Shown here piece after piece: positions 36,000-47,830 of a DNA stretch of 64,000 nt. The DNA is from Macrobrachium rosenbergii (Eukaryota; Arthropoda; Malacostraca; Decapoda; Palaemonidae): contig NC_089743.1 of NCBI RefSeq assembly GCF_040412425.1, forward strand, positions 81,164,971 to 81,228,970. The letters are read 5' to 3'. The notes beneath the pieces are model-generated. The model was given only the letters and a program-made list of their open reading frames with translations. It was not told the DNA's origin and did not search any database. A program made the translations under genes and the position numbers. Position 1 is the stretch's first letter. The number at the start of each line of letters is the position of its first letter.

Positions 36000-37590
36000 A
36001 ACTGGGTCGGTCAGGTAACGATGGTTGGGTGCAACATTCTCACACCACCCAACCCGTCACTCTTTGGCTAGTCAAGGACCCGGCTCCCTATGGTTTTTTT
36101 TTTTTATGGTCCTCATTGCACACATCTTTAACCATAAATTCCAACGTTGGAATGAGAATTTTCTTCATCAGATATGGGAGGAAATCGTACCCGGAAGATT
36201 TTTAACCATAATGATAATGCATAATATTTCCTTGGGTGGTTCATGTTGTTCACGATTGTACTGGCAGTTTTGTAATGGTTGTTCCTGACTATGCTTAAGC
36301 GCGAGCAAGGGAGCTCCAATAAGGGTTGGGTAGTTATATTTAGGTTTGATGGATTCCGTTAGCTCTTAATGGCTCTGTATGATTAAAGTGGGTCTTTAAG
36401 TAATTCGTATGATAATTATCAGCGTCTTCCAGCTATATGATAGTATTGTTTATGTATCTGCAACCCAAGTTCGTTATTATTATTCCTAAGGTCCTTTTCC
36501 TTCTCATTGTATATGCACTCTGCGCTTTCCAATACGATGCGTGTTTCGCAAGTAAAGAATAGAAATTTGAGTTGATTTGACGGCCATTAGTTTGCCAGTT
36601 GTTAATTCGTGCCATGATTATGTGCATTTGTTCTTTCAGCGATGAAATTGTCATGCCTCTCTTTTTGCAAAACATGATGTAAATCATGTGCTGCTTGAAA
36701 ATTGCCCAAATAATCATTGTGCAAATTATCGTAATTTCAGTATGTAATTAGCTAGTTATGACATCAACGGCTCACTGAGAAGAGCGCCATTCCCAGAAAC
36801 TCAGACTGTTTTCATGTACCGACTCCGCTGTCATATTCTGTCATTAATTGAAGGGACTGCTAATGTTACTTATATGCTTTCATGTATCTATGTAGGCTGA
36901 ATGATCTGTAGAATATGAAATAAATTAACTGTTTCTGGGTCATAATTGGGCTGGTGTTTGAAAATTCTGATGATTTTTAACTGTGCAATCCCATGCATGA
37001 TTAAATTGTTGCTCGGCAACTACCTAGAAACTAAGAAAGTTATCAGCTCAATCTTAACAGTATGCCACTCTTCAAATACAGTCTTGTTGCTTATGCAGTG
37101 CTGCTCCTTTGCATTAATTTGATCTTATCTTTTGAGGATGGACTTGTGGTTGCTGTACTTAGAACATGGTGTAAAGTATACAGAATGAAGTTTAACCCAA
37201 GATAACTCGAAAGTATAGTAGGCCTAGGACCTAGGATCCTCCCACCCCGCACCTCTCCTAACAGTCTGGGTTGGTACTTGCAGGCATATAACTTTGCTTG
37301 TAATGGTCAGGAGACTGATCATGAGCACTTCCCAGGATGTACTGTGATAACCCTGAAGAATTATGATGACCTGTATTCTGGGGACAGATTACAGACTTCT
37401 TTACATGCTTTCAAAGAAGCACCATCATGAATAGTGTCAGGGTCTGTACTCTTCTCCCGATAAGGATAAAGGGCCAGAGTACGCATTGAACACTGAGAAC
37501 CAAGCATGGGAGGGCCATGCAGCGGAGATCAGTCATAGGCAAACTTGTGCACTGCCGACAACTGCTGGCCCTGTGAATGAGTGTTGGGAT
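36000..37590. other. no gene recognised
   Basis: Only short frames without motifs. The right part (37.2-37.59 kb) has higher GC and may belong to the DIRS-like copy that the hAT MITE interrupts. Confidence 0.4.
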
Positions 37591-37596
37591 CACCGT

Positions 37597-38013
37597 CAGG
37601 GGCTTCATTTCAGATTTTTGTTTGGGGGGGCGGGTGTTGCAAAGATGGTTTGGCGAGGGAAGCGAGCCTAACCAGCAGGGAGGTTTTTTGATTTTGAGCT
37701 ATTTTATGTGCTTTTTGAAGCCACATGAGCAAGGTATTTCAGCAAAATAGGAAGACAAACAAACATTGTGTGTGATAGAGAAATATAGACAGACAGACAA
37801 ACAGATAGGTAGGTAGATATACAGATAGATAGATAGAAATAACTTGTGTGGTGACACATTTGAATTTCGGTAGGAATAATGGAAAAGAGTAATAATGGAA
37901 ACCTACTACAGCATTTCTTGGGGCTTGGGGTGTGAGGGGGGGCAAGCTGAGGCTTGGGGGGGGCAACTTGAGCTTCTAGCAGTTGCCCCCAGCCCTCAAA
38001 AATGACGCCCCTG
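37597..38013. mobile_element. hAT-type MITE
   Basis: The left end CAGGGGCTTCATTTCAGATT and the complement of the right end CAGGGGCGTCATTTTTGAGG are hAT-like terminal repeats, each followed inward by a G-rich block. Flanks ATCACCGT (37589-37596) and ATCATTGT (38014-38021) are an 8-bp duplication with two mismatches. The interior contains short AGATAGAT/TAGGTAGG runs and no transposase. Confidence 0.85.
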
Positions 38014-38024
38014 ATCATTGTAAC

Positions 38025-38503
38025 TCCCAATACAATGGCAGTGATTGTGTAACCTTTCTGATATCAGTTGAAGAGACACTGAGTCACGTGAATGAGAAAC
38101 AACACATTCACAGTACAGTATCATTTAAACAAGGTGTTGGGGAGGTCTCCCTCTCACTTTACAGATTGGCTATCAGCTGGATGTATCGGAATATAGTATT
38201 AGATCAGCTCAATCACCAGAGACAGGTCATCTGGAAGGAGTGGTCACTACATCTGCATGTAGTGGAAATGTTCTGAGGCTGGTGAACCCCGGGGATCAAC
38301 TTGTTTGCCATGCAGGTAAACGTAAGTTTGCAGTGCTCTACTTGCGGTGCTGGACCCCAGGTTGCTTGGAAGAAGCCTCCCAGTACCCTAGGGATAACTT
38401 TGACGTTTATGCTTTTCCTTTGTTCTACCTGATCCAGAGGTTGATCACCTCAGTGCTGGTGACTCCAAGACTTAGAATAATCCTGGTGACCCTTGCTCAG
38501 TGA
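38025..38503 (+). pseudogene. DIRS retrotransposon RNase H fragment
   Basis: The translated pieces (LDQLNHQRQVIWKEWSLHLH, then FAVLYLRCWTPGCLEE and FPLFYLIQRLITSVLVTPRL) follow the same order as the DIRS fragment at 51.9-52.2 kb (TEWSLHPDVAERLFNLWG and following). This is the end of the RNase H domain and the conserved block after it. Stops and frameshifts show it is dead. Reverse transcriptase and recombinase are missing. Confidence 0.65.
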
Positions 38504-38999
38504 GCTATCATAACATCATTTTAAATTATCACGTACAGATTGAAGCATATTTCTCGAATGTTCATCATGATTTTAACTGGTTTTGTTCAAGAATTTTTGA
38601 ATGGAAGCAACCACTACCTAATACACCTTAATGTGGTTAATCTTTCAATAGTCTCTCCAAAGTATAAATTGAAGGGAGCAGTGATGTCAACCTGTATATA
38701 GAGTTTGAATCTTTTGGCTCTTGCATTGAGGCTTATGATTATTTGAGAGTATCTTTGAGTGTCCATGGTCTTATGACTTGGAGCAAAAACTAGATATTGT
38801 TTCCTGATGATATACGGCATATAGTAGCAGTCTGGGAGGGATCACTAGGAAGATGTATAGGAAATATGTTTCGCTTCTTTGCAGGCCAAGGTCATTTACC
38901 AGCGTTCTCTGGCCAAGCAACATAGGTAGTTCAAGAGTCAAGAGTGAATCTTGGCTTTGTTTTATTAATGGCATAAATTCAAAGGCACATCAAGAACAG

Positions 39000-39900
39000 A
39001 ATGGAGAAAAATAGGGAAACTTGGCAAGAAGTTTTTGTGTCCACTTTTCAAGTTAAAAATTTATAATATTCTTGTAAAAAGCCCAAGACAAGTGGCTGAA
39101 GAATTAGGAAAAAAAATTTCTTTTGGGGGAGAAGAATATCTAGCCTTGGAAATTATTAACCCCAATCAACAATTTTGAAGAATCAGACTATCAGATTGCT
39201 CCAGACCCAGTTCAACCCTAATGCCTATTGTGCCAGATTTCCATTAAAAGGGCTAGGTGAAGTTTTGGCTTATGCCGAGCTCCAGGCAAGAACACTATTT
39301 TCTAACGAATGCTGAAATATCTCTCTGACTTCAGAAAACAGGGGACCAGGGAGTTAGGAAATATCTTTAACAATCTCTGTGGTAGAACCAAATAGGACTA
39401 CAGAGTAGTAGCTCTAGTAAGCTGTATCTGTAAGCTAATAGAAAAGATGAAAAATACCACATTAGTCCAGCATTTGGAAAAAAATAAATTGCTCTCTGCC
39501 TTTCAGTTTTGATTTAGAAAAAACTTATAGCTTTAGGCCTATTTCTGATTTCGAACCAAATTCAAATGGTTTTATAAACCAGTGCCAAATTATTGGAGTA
39601 TTTTTTTTATATGAAAATAGCGTAAGAGATCACAGCTTCAAAAGATAGGGATGTTTGGATATATAAGATTCAGAAATTCATTTTCATGTGACTGATTTTG
39701 TAAAGTACAGTAAGTAGGGAACAACATTTCTAGTCCATTCCTACAGGAAGAGGGTGTTCCTTAGGGAAGTATCCTTCAACTTTAAGGATTTATGTAATGG
39801 CTTTTTCCAAGGTGTTTCCAAGCTGCCTGAATAGGCCAGAATTACAAAACTTCTTCCCACTGGCATCATAGAGAGTGCGTTTGAATGTTTGAGTGAGGAC
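39000..39900 (+). pseudogene. LINE (Jockey/CR1-like) reverse-transcriptase fragment
   Basis: At about 39390-39500 the plus strand reads VALVSCICKLIEK, then LVQHLEKNKLLSAFQF and FRKN, the classic finger/palm entry of LINE reverse transcriptases. Near 39750 FLQEEGVPQGSIL matches the GVPQGS(V/I)L motif. Upstream, FNPNAYCARFPLKGLGEV gives no diagnostic motif. Frames change repeatedly and the YADD catalytic box is not recognisable. An old truncated copy. Confidence 0.65.
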
Positions 39901-40129
39901 TGAAGAGTGACTCTATAAATAACCAGCACAAGAGCGAACAGACTGACAGAATCAACCAGCACGTGTTTGACCAAGATGTCACTGCTACTTTGGGATAGAA
40001 TACCAAAAGACATTAACAAGATGGTGAAATTTGGGGAGAGGTACCTGGAGGCACACATGTTAAGCTTAGTGGAATACCTGGAGCCAGTAAATTAGTCTAG
40101 TTGGAGTCTCCAGAGAACCAAGGACTACG

Positions 40130-41420
40130 AGATGGCTGAGCAGAAGCAGACTGACAAAAACGTAGGTACATACTATCTGCTGTGTTAGCAGCATGCAGAT
40201 CTGCAGAACAGAGGAAGAGGCGATGTAATTTACCGTTTAGTGAAGGGAATGTAGGCAAGGAGAAGGCTACTGTACTACAAAATACAGGTTTACAAGTGCA
40301 GTTGCACATAAAAGTTGCAGATGAAAGTTTGGTAGCTGAGAACCAAGTGACTGATAAGAAATGGGTTTGTGCACTCACACTAAGAGTATCTGTAGATATC
40401 CAGTTGTAAAGATTTATATAAACACTCCATACTATGAGGGAGTTACTTGCCATGTGCCTAGACAACCCCGTTTATGTCCTTAATACTGGAAACATTCCAG
40501 GCATAAAGGACCCTGAAGAAATGATCAAAGCTTGTAGCTTAAAGGTCAAGAAAAATGTAGGGACACATGACCAAAGGGATGAGCTAGAGGAAAGTGATGT
40601 AGGGATGGATTTGGAGAAGGCTAGTACCTAGACAACAGTCTTATGATCAGAACCCAAATTTGGCAGGAGAAATGCTGCACCAAGCCACTGGCAGATGCTT
40701 CAAGCATCCCAGAAGTAGGATCAGAACAGCTGAAAGGAGCCCAGCAGAAGGATCCTGACCTAGCCGAGCAGTGAGCAAGAGCCAAGACTGATGCTGGATA
40801 CAGTATAGGGTACACCGTTCTTATGAGTCCATTGTCAGTGGTCAGTGGAGCTAAGAAGACTGTGGACAGTATAAACAGCAGTTTTTGTTGGCCAGGAGTG
40901 GTTGACGACATCACTACATTTTGCAGGTCTTGTGACATTTGCCAGAAGACTGCAACAAAGGACTATACCAGCAAGATACCATTGGGAAAGATACCAGTGC
41001 TAGAAGAGTTGTTCAAGAGAGTAGCTGCAGACCTGATTAGACCTATATTGGCGGTGGTAGATTTAGCTACATGGTACCTAGAGTCAGTGGCACTTCCTAA
41101 AATAGAAACTAAGCAGGTGAGAGAGGCACTACCCAAAGCTTTCATGGGGGGTAGGATTATCCAAAGAGATGCTCAACAACCGAGGAACCCAGTTGACTTC
41201 TGAAATGATGAGGGTGGTAAGCCATCTGGTGTGCACCAAGCAGCTGTTTATAACTGTATAATCCAAGATAAAATGGTCATGAAAAAGGATCATTGGTGTG
41301 CTAAAATCAATGCTAAAGAAGATGTGCCAGGAGGTACTGTGTATTCACTGTTTGAGGTACTGTATGGAAGGACTGTGAGCGGACTGATGCAGATTCTCAA
41401 GGAATTATGTCACAGAATGT
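40130..41420 (+). pseudogene. Ty3/gypsy-like gag-pol remnant lacking reverse transcriptase
   Basis: 40434-40631 reads LLAMCLDNPVYVLNTGNIPG, typical of the protease-to-RT linker of gypsy elements. Then 40823-41145 gives an integrase zinc-binding region with paired cysteines (FCRSCDICQK), followed by VAADLIRPI carrying the first catalytic Asp. The zinc-binding His pair is eroded. The interval between (40.63-40.80 kb) is far too short for RT and RNase H, so these were deleted. Catalytic Asp2 and Glu are not recognisable. Several stops. Orientation plus. Confidence 0.7.
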
Positions 41421-41439
41421 CACAGAAAATTCCTTAAAA

Positions 41440-42560
41440 AAATATCAATCTTCTCGTACAATTTTTGCACTCAGTTCGATTGTGAGGTTTTTACGAAGCC
41501 GCAATTAGATCTTTAGCTTAGTAGTCTAGCTAAATTATTATTTTCATAACTCTTTGGTCGTCTCATTGCAGTGAATGTGTAGTGACTTGGTTTTATGGAG
41601 TTGGATTTTTTTAAATTAATATTTTCTGTTTCTTTTATATCCTGATTCATATTCTGTGCTAATCTGGTTGCCTTATTTATTTGCATTGCTTTTTGTCTTA
41701 ATGGATTTCTTCTGTACATAGTAATACTTTAAAGAGACTAAGGTCTAAACTTTTTTTCTCTCTCTCTCTGTACATTTCGCGTGGATTGTAATTTTTTTTC
41801 TTTCCTTGAGTCAGTCGAGAATTCCATTGAGTTTCTGAGGAACGATTTTCAGAAGCACAGAGAGAGGACACTTTTCGATAAAGGAACTCCCGAATTTGGG
41901 TGTTGATTACTGTGTATAAAAGAACTTACATTTGTATTTTGGGCAAAGGATTTTATCTTTAAATGTAGGTTTTGAGCTATGATTTTATTGTACTGTTTTG
42001 AAAGTTGAGTAACAGTTTCATCTATATAAATATTATATGCATTAACATGTGAATTTACTAATATATTTATTTCATGTTAACTCCTTCCATTGGATTTGAG
42101 GCTGTATAATTGCTCCTCACATATAACTGAGGAGCCAGGGCTTGTTTACGGTCATTTTCACCATTAATTTGTTTCGGAAAATTAGCTTATGTCGTCAACC
42201 ATGCGCGTGTGTTAAAAATAAACATCCCTGATGTCGGGCGTTAACTGAGCAACCTGTTCTCTAAAACTGAAGGCAGTTTCCATCTGCTTGTTATGAGAGC
42301 AAATCTCAATCAATTTGCTGTTCCACCTGCCCCCCCAACCCCCAAAAAAAAAAAAAAAAAAAAACACTGCATTAAGGTTACCTTCAAACTTAGTTTCTTT
42401 TCGTTGCCACTGTTCTTTATTAGGTAATTGTCATGTAACAGGACGTACCCACCTTGATTTTGAGGGCTGTCTTTAATCACAGATGCTGCCCTTGCTCATT
42501 TTTAGGAGTTTTATTTCTGTTTATTGAACATCAAGTTGAGAAAATGTTCTAGCATGCACT
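41440..42560. other. no gene recognised
   Basis: May include 3' sequence of the preceding gypsy remnant. It contains a short (TC) run at 41.76 kb and a C-rich to 23-A homopolymer junction at 42.33-42.36 kb. Confidence 0.4.
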
Positions 42561-43689
42561 CTTATCCTGGAGAGGGGTCCAACCACGGGGGGGGGGGGGG
42601 CCGACAATATTGATATTTTAATTTATGTGATGTTCAACCCTAGCAGAAGTTTTTGGCCTCGATCGACCATGCCACTGACTCGGATTCTGTGGGTGACAAA
42701 TATGCTGTCCACCCTCATTCTCCTGAATTTTCTAACTAGGAGATATCAGAATCATCTACATCTACGGTATGTTTGTGTAATGATCAAATTCTTGCCATTT
42801 TAGAGTAACCGCGTAATTCTAAGCATTGAAAAGTATTTACTTCGTCATGCCACCACTCACAACAATGGAGTACAAGTCTGGCAATTCCTAAAAAAGACAG
42901 ATAATTCTAGAAAGAACCCAATTCATAATAATAAATGAGATACGGGAGGAGGGATTAAATTCAAGTACATCCACAAAGTGAGATGAAAAGCAAAGTAGAG
43001 TAAAGAGACTTGGAAGAATATATAAAGATCAAATGAAGAAACTTCCAAAGGGAAGATTGATAGAAAGATGTTTGCAGGATTTTTAAAACAGTCAGTTAGG
43101 ATAATGAATATGAACTTGAGGACTAAAACATGACAGAGGGAAAAATTTAAGTTGTTCCATCAGCAGAGATTAGGACAACCCTTAGGAAAAGTTGAGACCT
43201 GACAAATGGGACGAGACTAAAACAGATATTTACTGAAGGTGAAGGGGATGCCCTCGTGTGAAAGTTATGAAGGAATGAGATTACTAGAGCGTTTGCTATC
43301 AATTTACTGATGAAGCTGCTAAAAACAGTAACACCTGTCGACGAGTCATAAAATCAGCTATAAGATAAACATCTTGTAGAAAGGAAGAGATTATTTATAT
43401 ATGGATATGTACAAAGACAAGCAACGAGATGTCAGGAATCGTTAAGCTGGTGATGTCAACATACTAACAGGATCTAGAGTTTAGATGGTGGCAGGTATAT
43501 CAAATGATTTAGTATACATCAAAAATTAGTTTCTTACGTTTATTGTAGTAACATAAGAAACTACAAAAGCGTGCATAAGTCCCTTTGGAGTTGCTTAGTG
43601 CAGGTGATCAAACATCCATAACAGGATCAGATAAAGTTGTAGAAATGTTTATGAAAATATTAAAATTGTAAGATAATTTGTAGTTTTTC

Positions 43690-43960
43690 TAGGTTTACCA
43701 ACCAGAGCCTTTTATATAGGAGTATCCTTCAGCTGAAGCTAGGAGACAGTTGTTGATCTTGGGAACAAGGTAGGTAACCCTTGGTTATTGGGAGTGATTA
43801 GGGAATACCCTTCACTCTCCTACCGTCACCAAGCACTTTCCTTCAGCCACAGGTACAAAGAGAGATGGGACGGATAAAAAGCTCTGGGTTGTATACTAGG
43901 AAAAATACACATTATTGTACCTTAAAAATTTTATATTTGTTCATATAAAAATACAAACAG
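43690..43960 (-). repeat. DIRS-like terminal repeat (left arm)
   Basis: On the minus strand it contains the element-end signature TATTTTTCCTAGTATACAA, with TACCTTGTTCCCAAGATCAA downstream. It matches the copies at 50.3, 54.0 and 55.8 kb. It is the mirror of the 50.3-kb copy. Confidence 0.75.
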
Positions 43961-45474
43961 CCATTTTAGCGAAGACATACTCTGTAGGTGGAAGGTAGTC
44001 TCTGAAAACTGACTGGAGCTGAACCCTACTGGAACTGCAGCGACCCCGCCACGAGTACGGGGAAGGGATGCAATGACTCCTGTAACCTCCTACTCGGTCT
44101 GGCATATGGGATGATCGAGAAGTAGGGTATGTAATGAGGGTTTGTAAAGCCTTGATCAAGTACAGAAAAGTTCAGGGAACCATAAAATTCCTCATTGCAG
44201 AAATGAAGTCAGAAGGCAACTAATTTCTTGTTAACACAAACTGATGGGTCCAGAGTAGCTCAATCACTGCTTCCACTTTGTTAAAGGGAAGAATGGAGGG
44301 AGACGCATCTCAAAGAAAGATCTCTTATGACTGGGTGCTCAAGAGTAGTCAACTGTATCTAGCCCGACCCAGCTGGTACCATTGCCTAAATGTTGCTCTG
44401 GGAAGGAGGAATGGACAGAAGAGTGTCCAGTTATTCTGCATTTATAGCCCCAGATTTACACCAGCAAAAGTACTCTGGTGAAATGTTTGTCTGGCCAAAT
44501 GGAGCTGGGTGCCTAAACAACTTGTTGAGCAGGCACCAAAGCTCTCAAGGATTAGTATCCTGAGACTTGAGGCTGGCATCCCTCAGGTATAATGAGATAA
44601 AGGTTGTCTGCCTAAGCAAGACCCTTATCATTACTTGGAAAACTGAAAAATTCCTCCAAAAGGATACGGATGGACCCTACACCCCTGACTTCGTGGGTTC
44701 CTGAATGAGTAAGAAGTGACATCTCCTCAGAAGGGTCATAAGCTTGTTTGGATACCTCACAGAGTCAGAAAGAAAAGAATGCCTCCTCCTTGTGCTTGAG
44801 TAGGAGAGCTATTAGTGCTCTTCTTGGTCTTCATTTCCTTCATCATCTACCTCCACCTCGACCCCACTCTCTTTCCCTGCGCAGGCAAGCATCAAGAAAG
44901 AAGTGTAGTCTTCACGTAAGAAGTCTTGATAGGCTACCACACACTCTCTCCCTGCAGACTGGGCGTGGTTGCCTAGACACCAGCATTGACTGGCATTTCC
45001 CTGGTGCCAGCCCATTTAGACTTGAGGTCTGCTCCTGTCTAGTCTCTCAGTGAGCTCTCGCGCTCACATCAAGTCGAGGCTACTTGGCTCATTTGCCTGG
45101 TTCATGAATCATACCCTTCTCGCTCTGACTCTGGAGTTGTCTAGAGGGTGTTTGCACAACCCACCCAGTAAGTGATTTGTGTGGCCAGTTTACTAGTTAC
45201 GTACCCAGTTTGTGGATCAGGTTTGCTGATAGATAGCAACTGGGTAATTGGTTCTCTTGGTCCAGCCAAGGTCAGCCCCCTTGATTTGGGACCTCCTGGA
45301 CATGGTGAGGGGGCTCTTTACCCCTGGAATTTGTTCCTAGGTTCGAGTCCAAGAGTCCTATGTACTATGTATTCATTTGGGTTAATTCTTGTGGAATTTT
45401 CCACTTTTGGTAAAATTTATTTGATAGGAAAAGTATCACAGCTGGCTGGGACTGGGGTTGTGAGGTTCAAGAAA

Positions 45475-45794
45475 TGTCATAGGTGAAAGACCGATCCTTT
45501 ATTATTCTCGACAGGTGTTTATAATGCGGAAAGCAGACGGAAAGGTAGCTGGCGACCTGAGGCCCCCCGCTGCGTCCATACAAGGGTTGTGTTTATTAAC
45601 AGGCATAAAAAGACATATATAATGAGTTACCAAACGTGTAAAAGGCAGATATATATATCGGCGGACAGGCCGTACAATGAAGCATACAATGAGATACATA
45701 AAGAATCTGAAATCGCAAGTAACATATATGAAGTGATTAATGTGAGTATGAAGAGCAAAACACAAGAATGGAGAGGCGATTTGATGCCCTTACA
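45475..45794 (-). mobile_element. gypsy LTR (left arm)
   Basis: A 320-bp LTR bounded TGTCAT...GCCCTTACA on the plus strand (TG...CA ends), in the minus orientation. Inside are TATATATATC and, near the 3' end of the minus strand, an AATAAA-type signal (AATAATAAAGGATCGG). It borders the gypsy pol remnant on its right, separated by a polypurine tract and a solo LTR. The left neighbour GGGGTTGTGAGGTTCAAGAAA is the same as beside the right-arm LTR, so the gypsy element inserted before the duplication. Confidence 0.8.
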
Positions 45795-45805
45795 AATACT
45801 CCCCC

Positions 45806-46237
45806 TGTAAGAGGTGCAAAAAAAACGAGCAGGTAAAAGAGAACTGCTGCTTTATTTCAGATCCAGGCAGTTTATATAGCGGCAGACTGGCACCGTGCCG
45901 CGAAAGACAATGAGATTGTGTGTGACCTGAGGTCGATAATAATTAACAATAATATACAGCTAGCAAGTACACTTTACAATATAAAAACAGACAGAATTCC
46001 AATATGGATATAATCTTGATGCCTGCGAATGAAGAAATACAAGATACACAATTGACGACAGGTGAACAAGTACATACATAGTTTAAATGATTGAAATTGC
46101 GTGACCTGGCACGTTAGGCGTGACCAATTGTATGGCGAAGAAAATGGGACGCCACCATAGAAAACTTGCTCAGCGGAGACTTAGTGAATGACACGTTCGA
46201 TGGAGACTCCGCTGACGGCTCTGTAGGTGACTTTACA
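45806..46237 (-). mobile_element. solo LTR of a second LTR element, with CCCCC target duplication
   Basis: A 432-bp insertion present only in the left arm. The ends are TGTAAGAG and CTTTACA (TG...CA with a short inverted repeat), and CCCCC occurs on both sides (45801-45805 and 46238-46242). On the minus strand it carries a TATA-like GCTATATAAACTG and an AATAAA signal (GAAATAAAGCAG) near the 3' end, as an LTR should. The right arm has the uninterrupted C-run at the matching place. It interrupts the polypurine tract of the older gypsy element. Confidence 0.88.
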
Positions 46238-46301
46238 CCCCCACCCCAAGACAAATAATGAGAGGAGCAATTATTGGATGATACAACCCCGACATCTGGG
46301 G

Positions 46302-47830
46302 TTAGCTTGATGTGTACCCTGGGCTGCCCCGGACCCGCTTTGGTGGGGGAGCGGGTGTGTCTGCGGGGAGGTACTGAGGGGGAACTCTGGGGCACCTGCC
46401 TACCTCCTCGTGTACCTCGCTGTCCAACAGGAATGCCAGCTTCAACCTGTCGATGGTGACCCAGTTTTCCCGCCCGTGGATGTCAAGGAAGTATGCCTTG
46501 GCAGCCTGCCTAATGGCTTGGTGGAGCCCCCTGTAGGGCCTGGTTAAGGGCGACCAACGGGCATCCACCCTGACGAAGACGTAGGCGCAGGAGTCTAAGG
46601 TGGGTGGGCTGTAGGTGGTGGTTCTGTCAGTGAAGGTCTTATGGCAGGGCGCGAACTTCTGTGTGAATTCCCTCAACCTCGGGAGGGGGGTGTTAGCGCC
46701 ATCGGCTGACAGCGGGAAGAATTCTCCGGCCAGTGTCTTCCCGTAGACTTTCTCAGCAGGGGAGGCGTTGCCATTTGCCTTCGGTGCGGTGTGGAGACCC
46801 AGCAGGACCCAGGGGAGCTGTTCCTTCCACCTCTCGTTGGTGCAACGTGCCATGAGAGCTGCCTTAAGAGAGCGGTACCATGCTGTTCGCTGTGGGGTTG
46901 TAGGCCATTGTGCTGTGTAGTGTTGTACCCATCAGCCGTGCCAAGGAGACCCAGAGCTCTGACAGGAAGGCTGGACCCCTGTCTGTAGTGATGCTGTCTG
47001 GCACTGCGAAACGGCTGATCCAACAGGAGAGGAGGGCCTCTGCACATGATGCTGTTTATGCCTCCTCCATGGGGGTTGCCTCAGGCCAGCAGGTGTAGCG
47101 GTCCATGATCATTAGGAGGTATCTGGCTCCTCCTGACTGTGGAAGAGGCCCGACGATGTCAATGTGGATGTGGCTGAAGCACCAATGAGGCTGGGGGAAG
47201 TTGCTGACCCCAGACTCTGTGTGCCGGGATGTTTTGCTTGCCTGGCATGGGATGCAGCTCCTTGCCCACTGCTGAACGTCCTTGTTGATGCCAGTCATGA
47301 GGCGTGCCGTTGTGCGCCCTGATGGATGGGGGAGACTGTGGACTATGTTGAACACCTGCTTCCTCCTCGAGGCGGGTACTAGGGGACGGGGACAGCCTGT
47401 GCTGGTGTCGCAGAGGAGAGTTGTGTTCAAGTTTGCTAACAGCATGTCTTCCCACTTAAGAGGCATCACTGCAAGTCCTGTAGTCTGCCGTCTCTGGGTC
47501 TGCTGCTTGTTCTTTTGCCAGGTCTTCGTAGTTGATGCTGAGGTAAAGAGAATTGATTTCTACTCTCGATAGGGCGTTGGCTACTGGGTTCTTCCTGCCA
47601 GGTACGTAGTTGATGGTGCACCTGAATTCGGAGATGGCGGTGAGGTGTTGCTGTTGCCTTGCAGACCATGCGTCTCCCTGCTTTGCAAATGCGTGCACCA
47701 AGGGTTTGTGATCTGTTAGGATTGTGGATTTGGTCCCCTCCAGCAGGTACTTGAAGTGTCTCATGGCAGCTCCCTGTCGGAGGCACTATAGCGGGTCTCT
47801 ACTGGCGAAAACTTGTGGCTGAAGAAGGCC
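46302..47830 (-). pseudogene. gypsy pol remnant: RNase H and integrase, truncated
   Basis: On the minus strand, the order is as follows. RNase H starts at the inverted-repeat junction (FFSHKFSPVETRYSASDREL, then STILTDHKPLVHAFAKQGDA and FRCTINYVPGRKNPVANALS). The integrase zinc-binding motif (HSLPHP...CIPCQ) follows. The integrase core has its first Asp in IHIDIVGPLP and its second in ITTDRGPAFL. AYNPTANSMV comes next, and the C-terminal part is 46853-46302 (ERWKEQLPWVLLGLHTAPKA). A small deletion after NSMV removes the catalytic Glu and shifts the frame. Further frameshifts lie at about 47050 and 47770. Protease and reverse transcriptase are absent because the junction cuts into RNase H. Confidence 0.9.

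Larger units (their letters stand above)
42562..46924. repeat. left arm of a ~9.1-kb inverted repeat
   Basis: The reverse complement of 47,831-51,681, followed block by block. The outer edge is GGGGTCCAACCA at 42.57 kb against TGGTTGGACCC at 51.66 kb. Next are the segment ending TCGATCGACCATGCCACTGA, the unrecognised 42.9-43.7 kb part, a DIRS-like terminal sequence at 43.69-43.96 kb, the 44-45.4 kb part and a gypsy LTR. The inner edge is the end of gypsy integrase. Divergence is roughly 5-10 percent by eye plus indels. The 44.8-45.0 kb part reads, on the minus strand, VVAYQDFLREDYTSF and an acidic VEVEVDDEGNEDQEE run, possibly a DIRS gag-like frame. Confidence 0.9.

Noticed and set aside
46673..47047. 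Minus-strand 124-codon open frame
   Set aside because: It is a shadow frame of the gypsy integrase, whose real frame shows the TDRGPAF motif.
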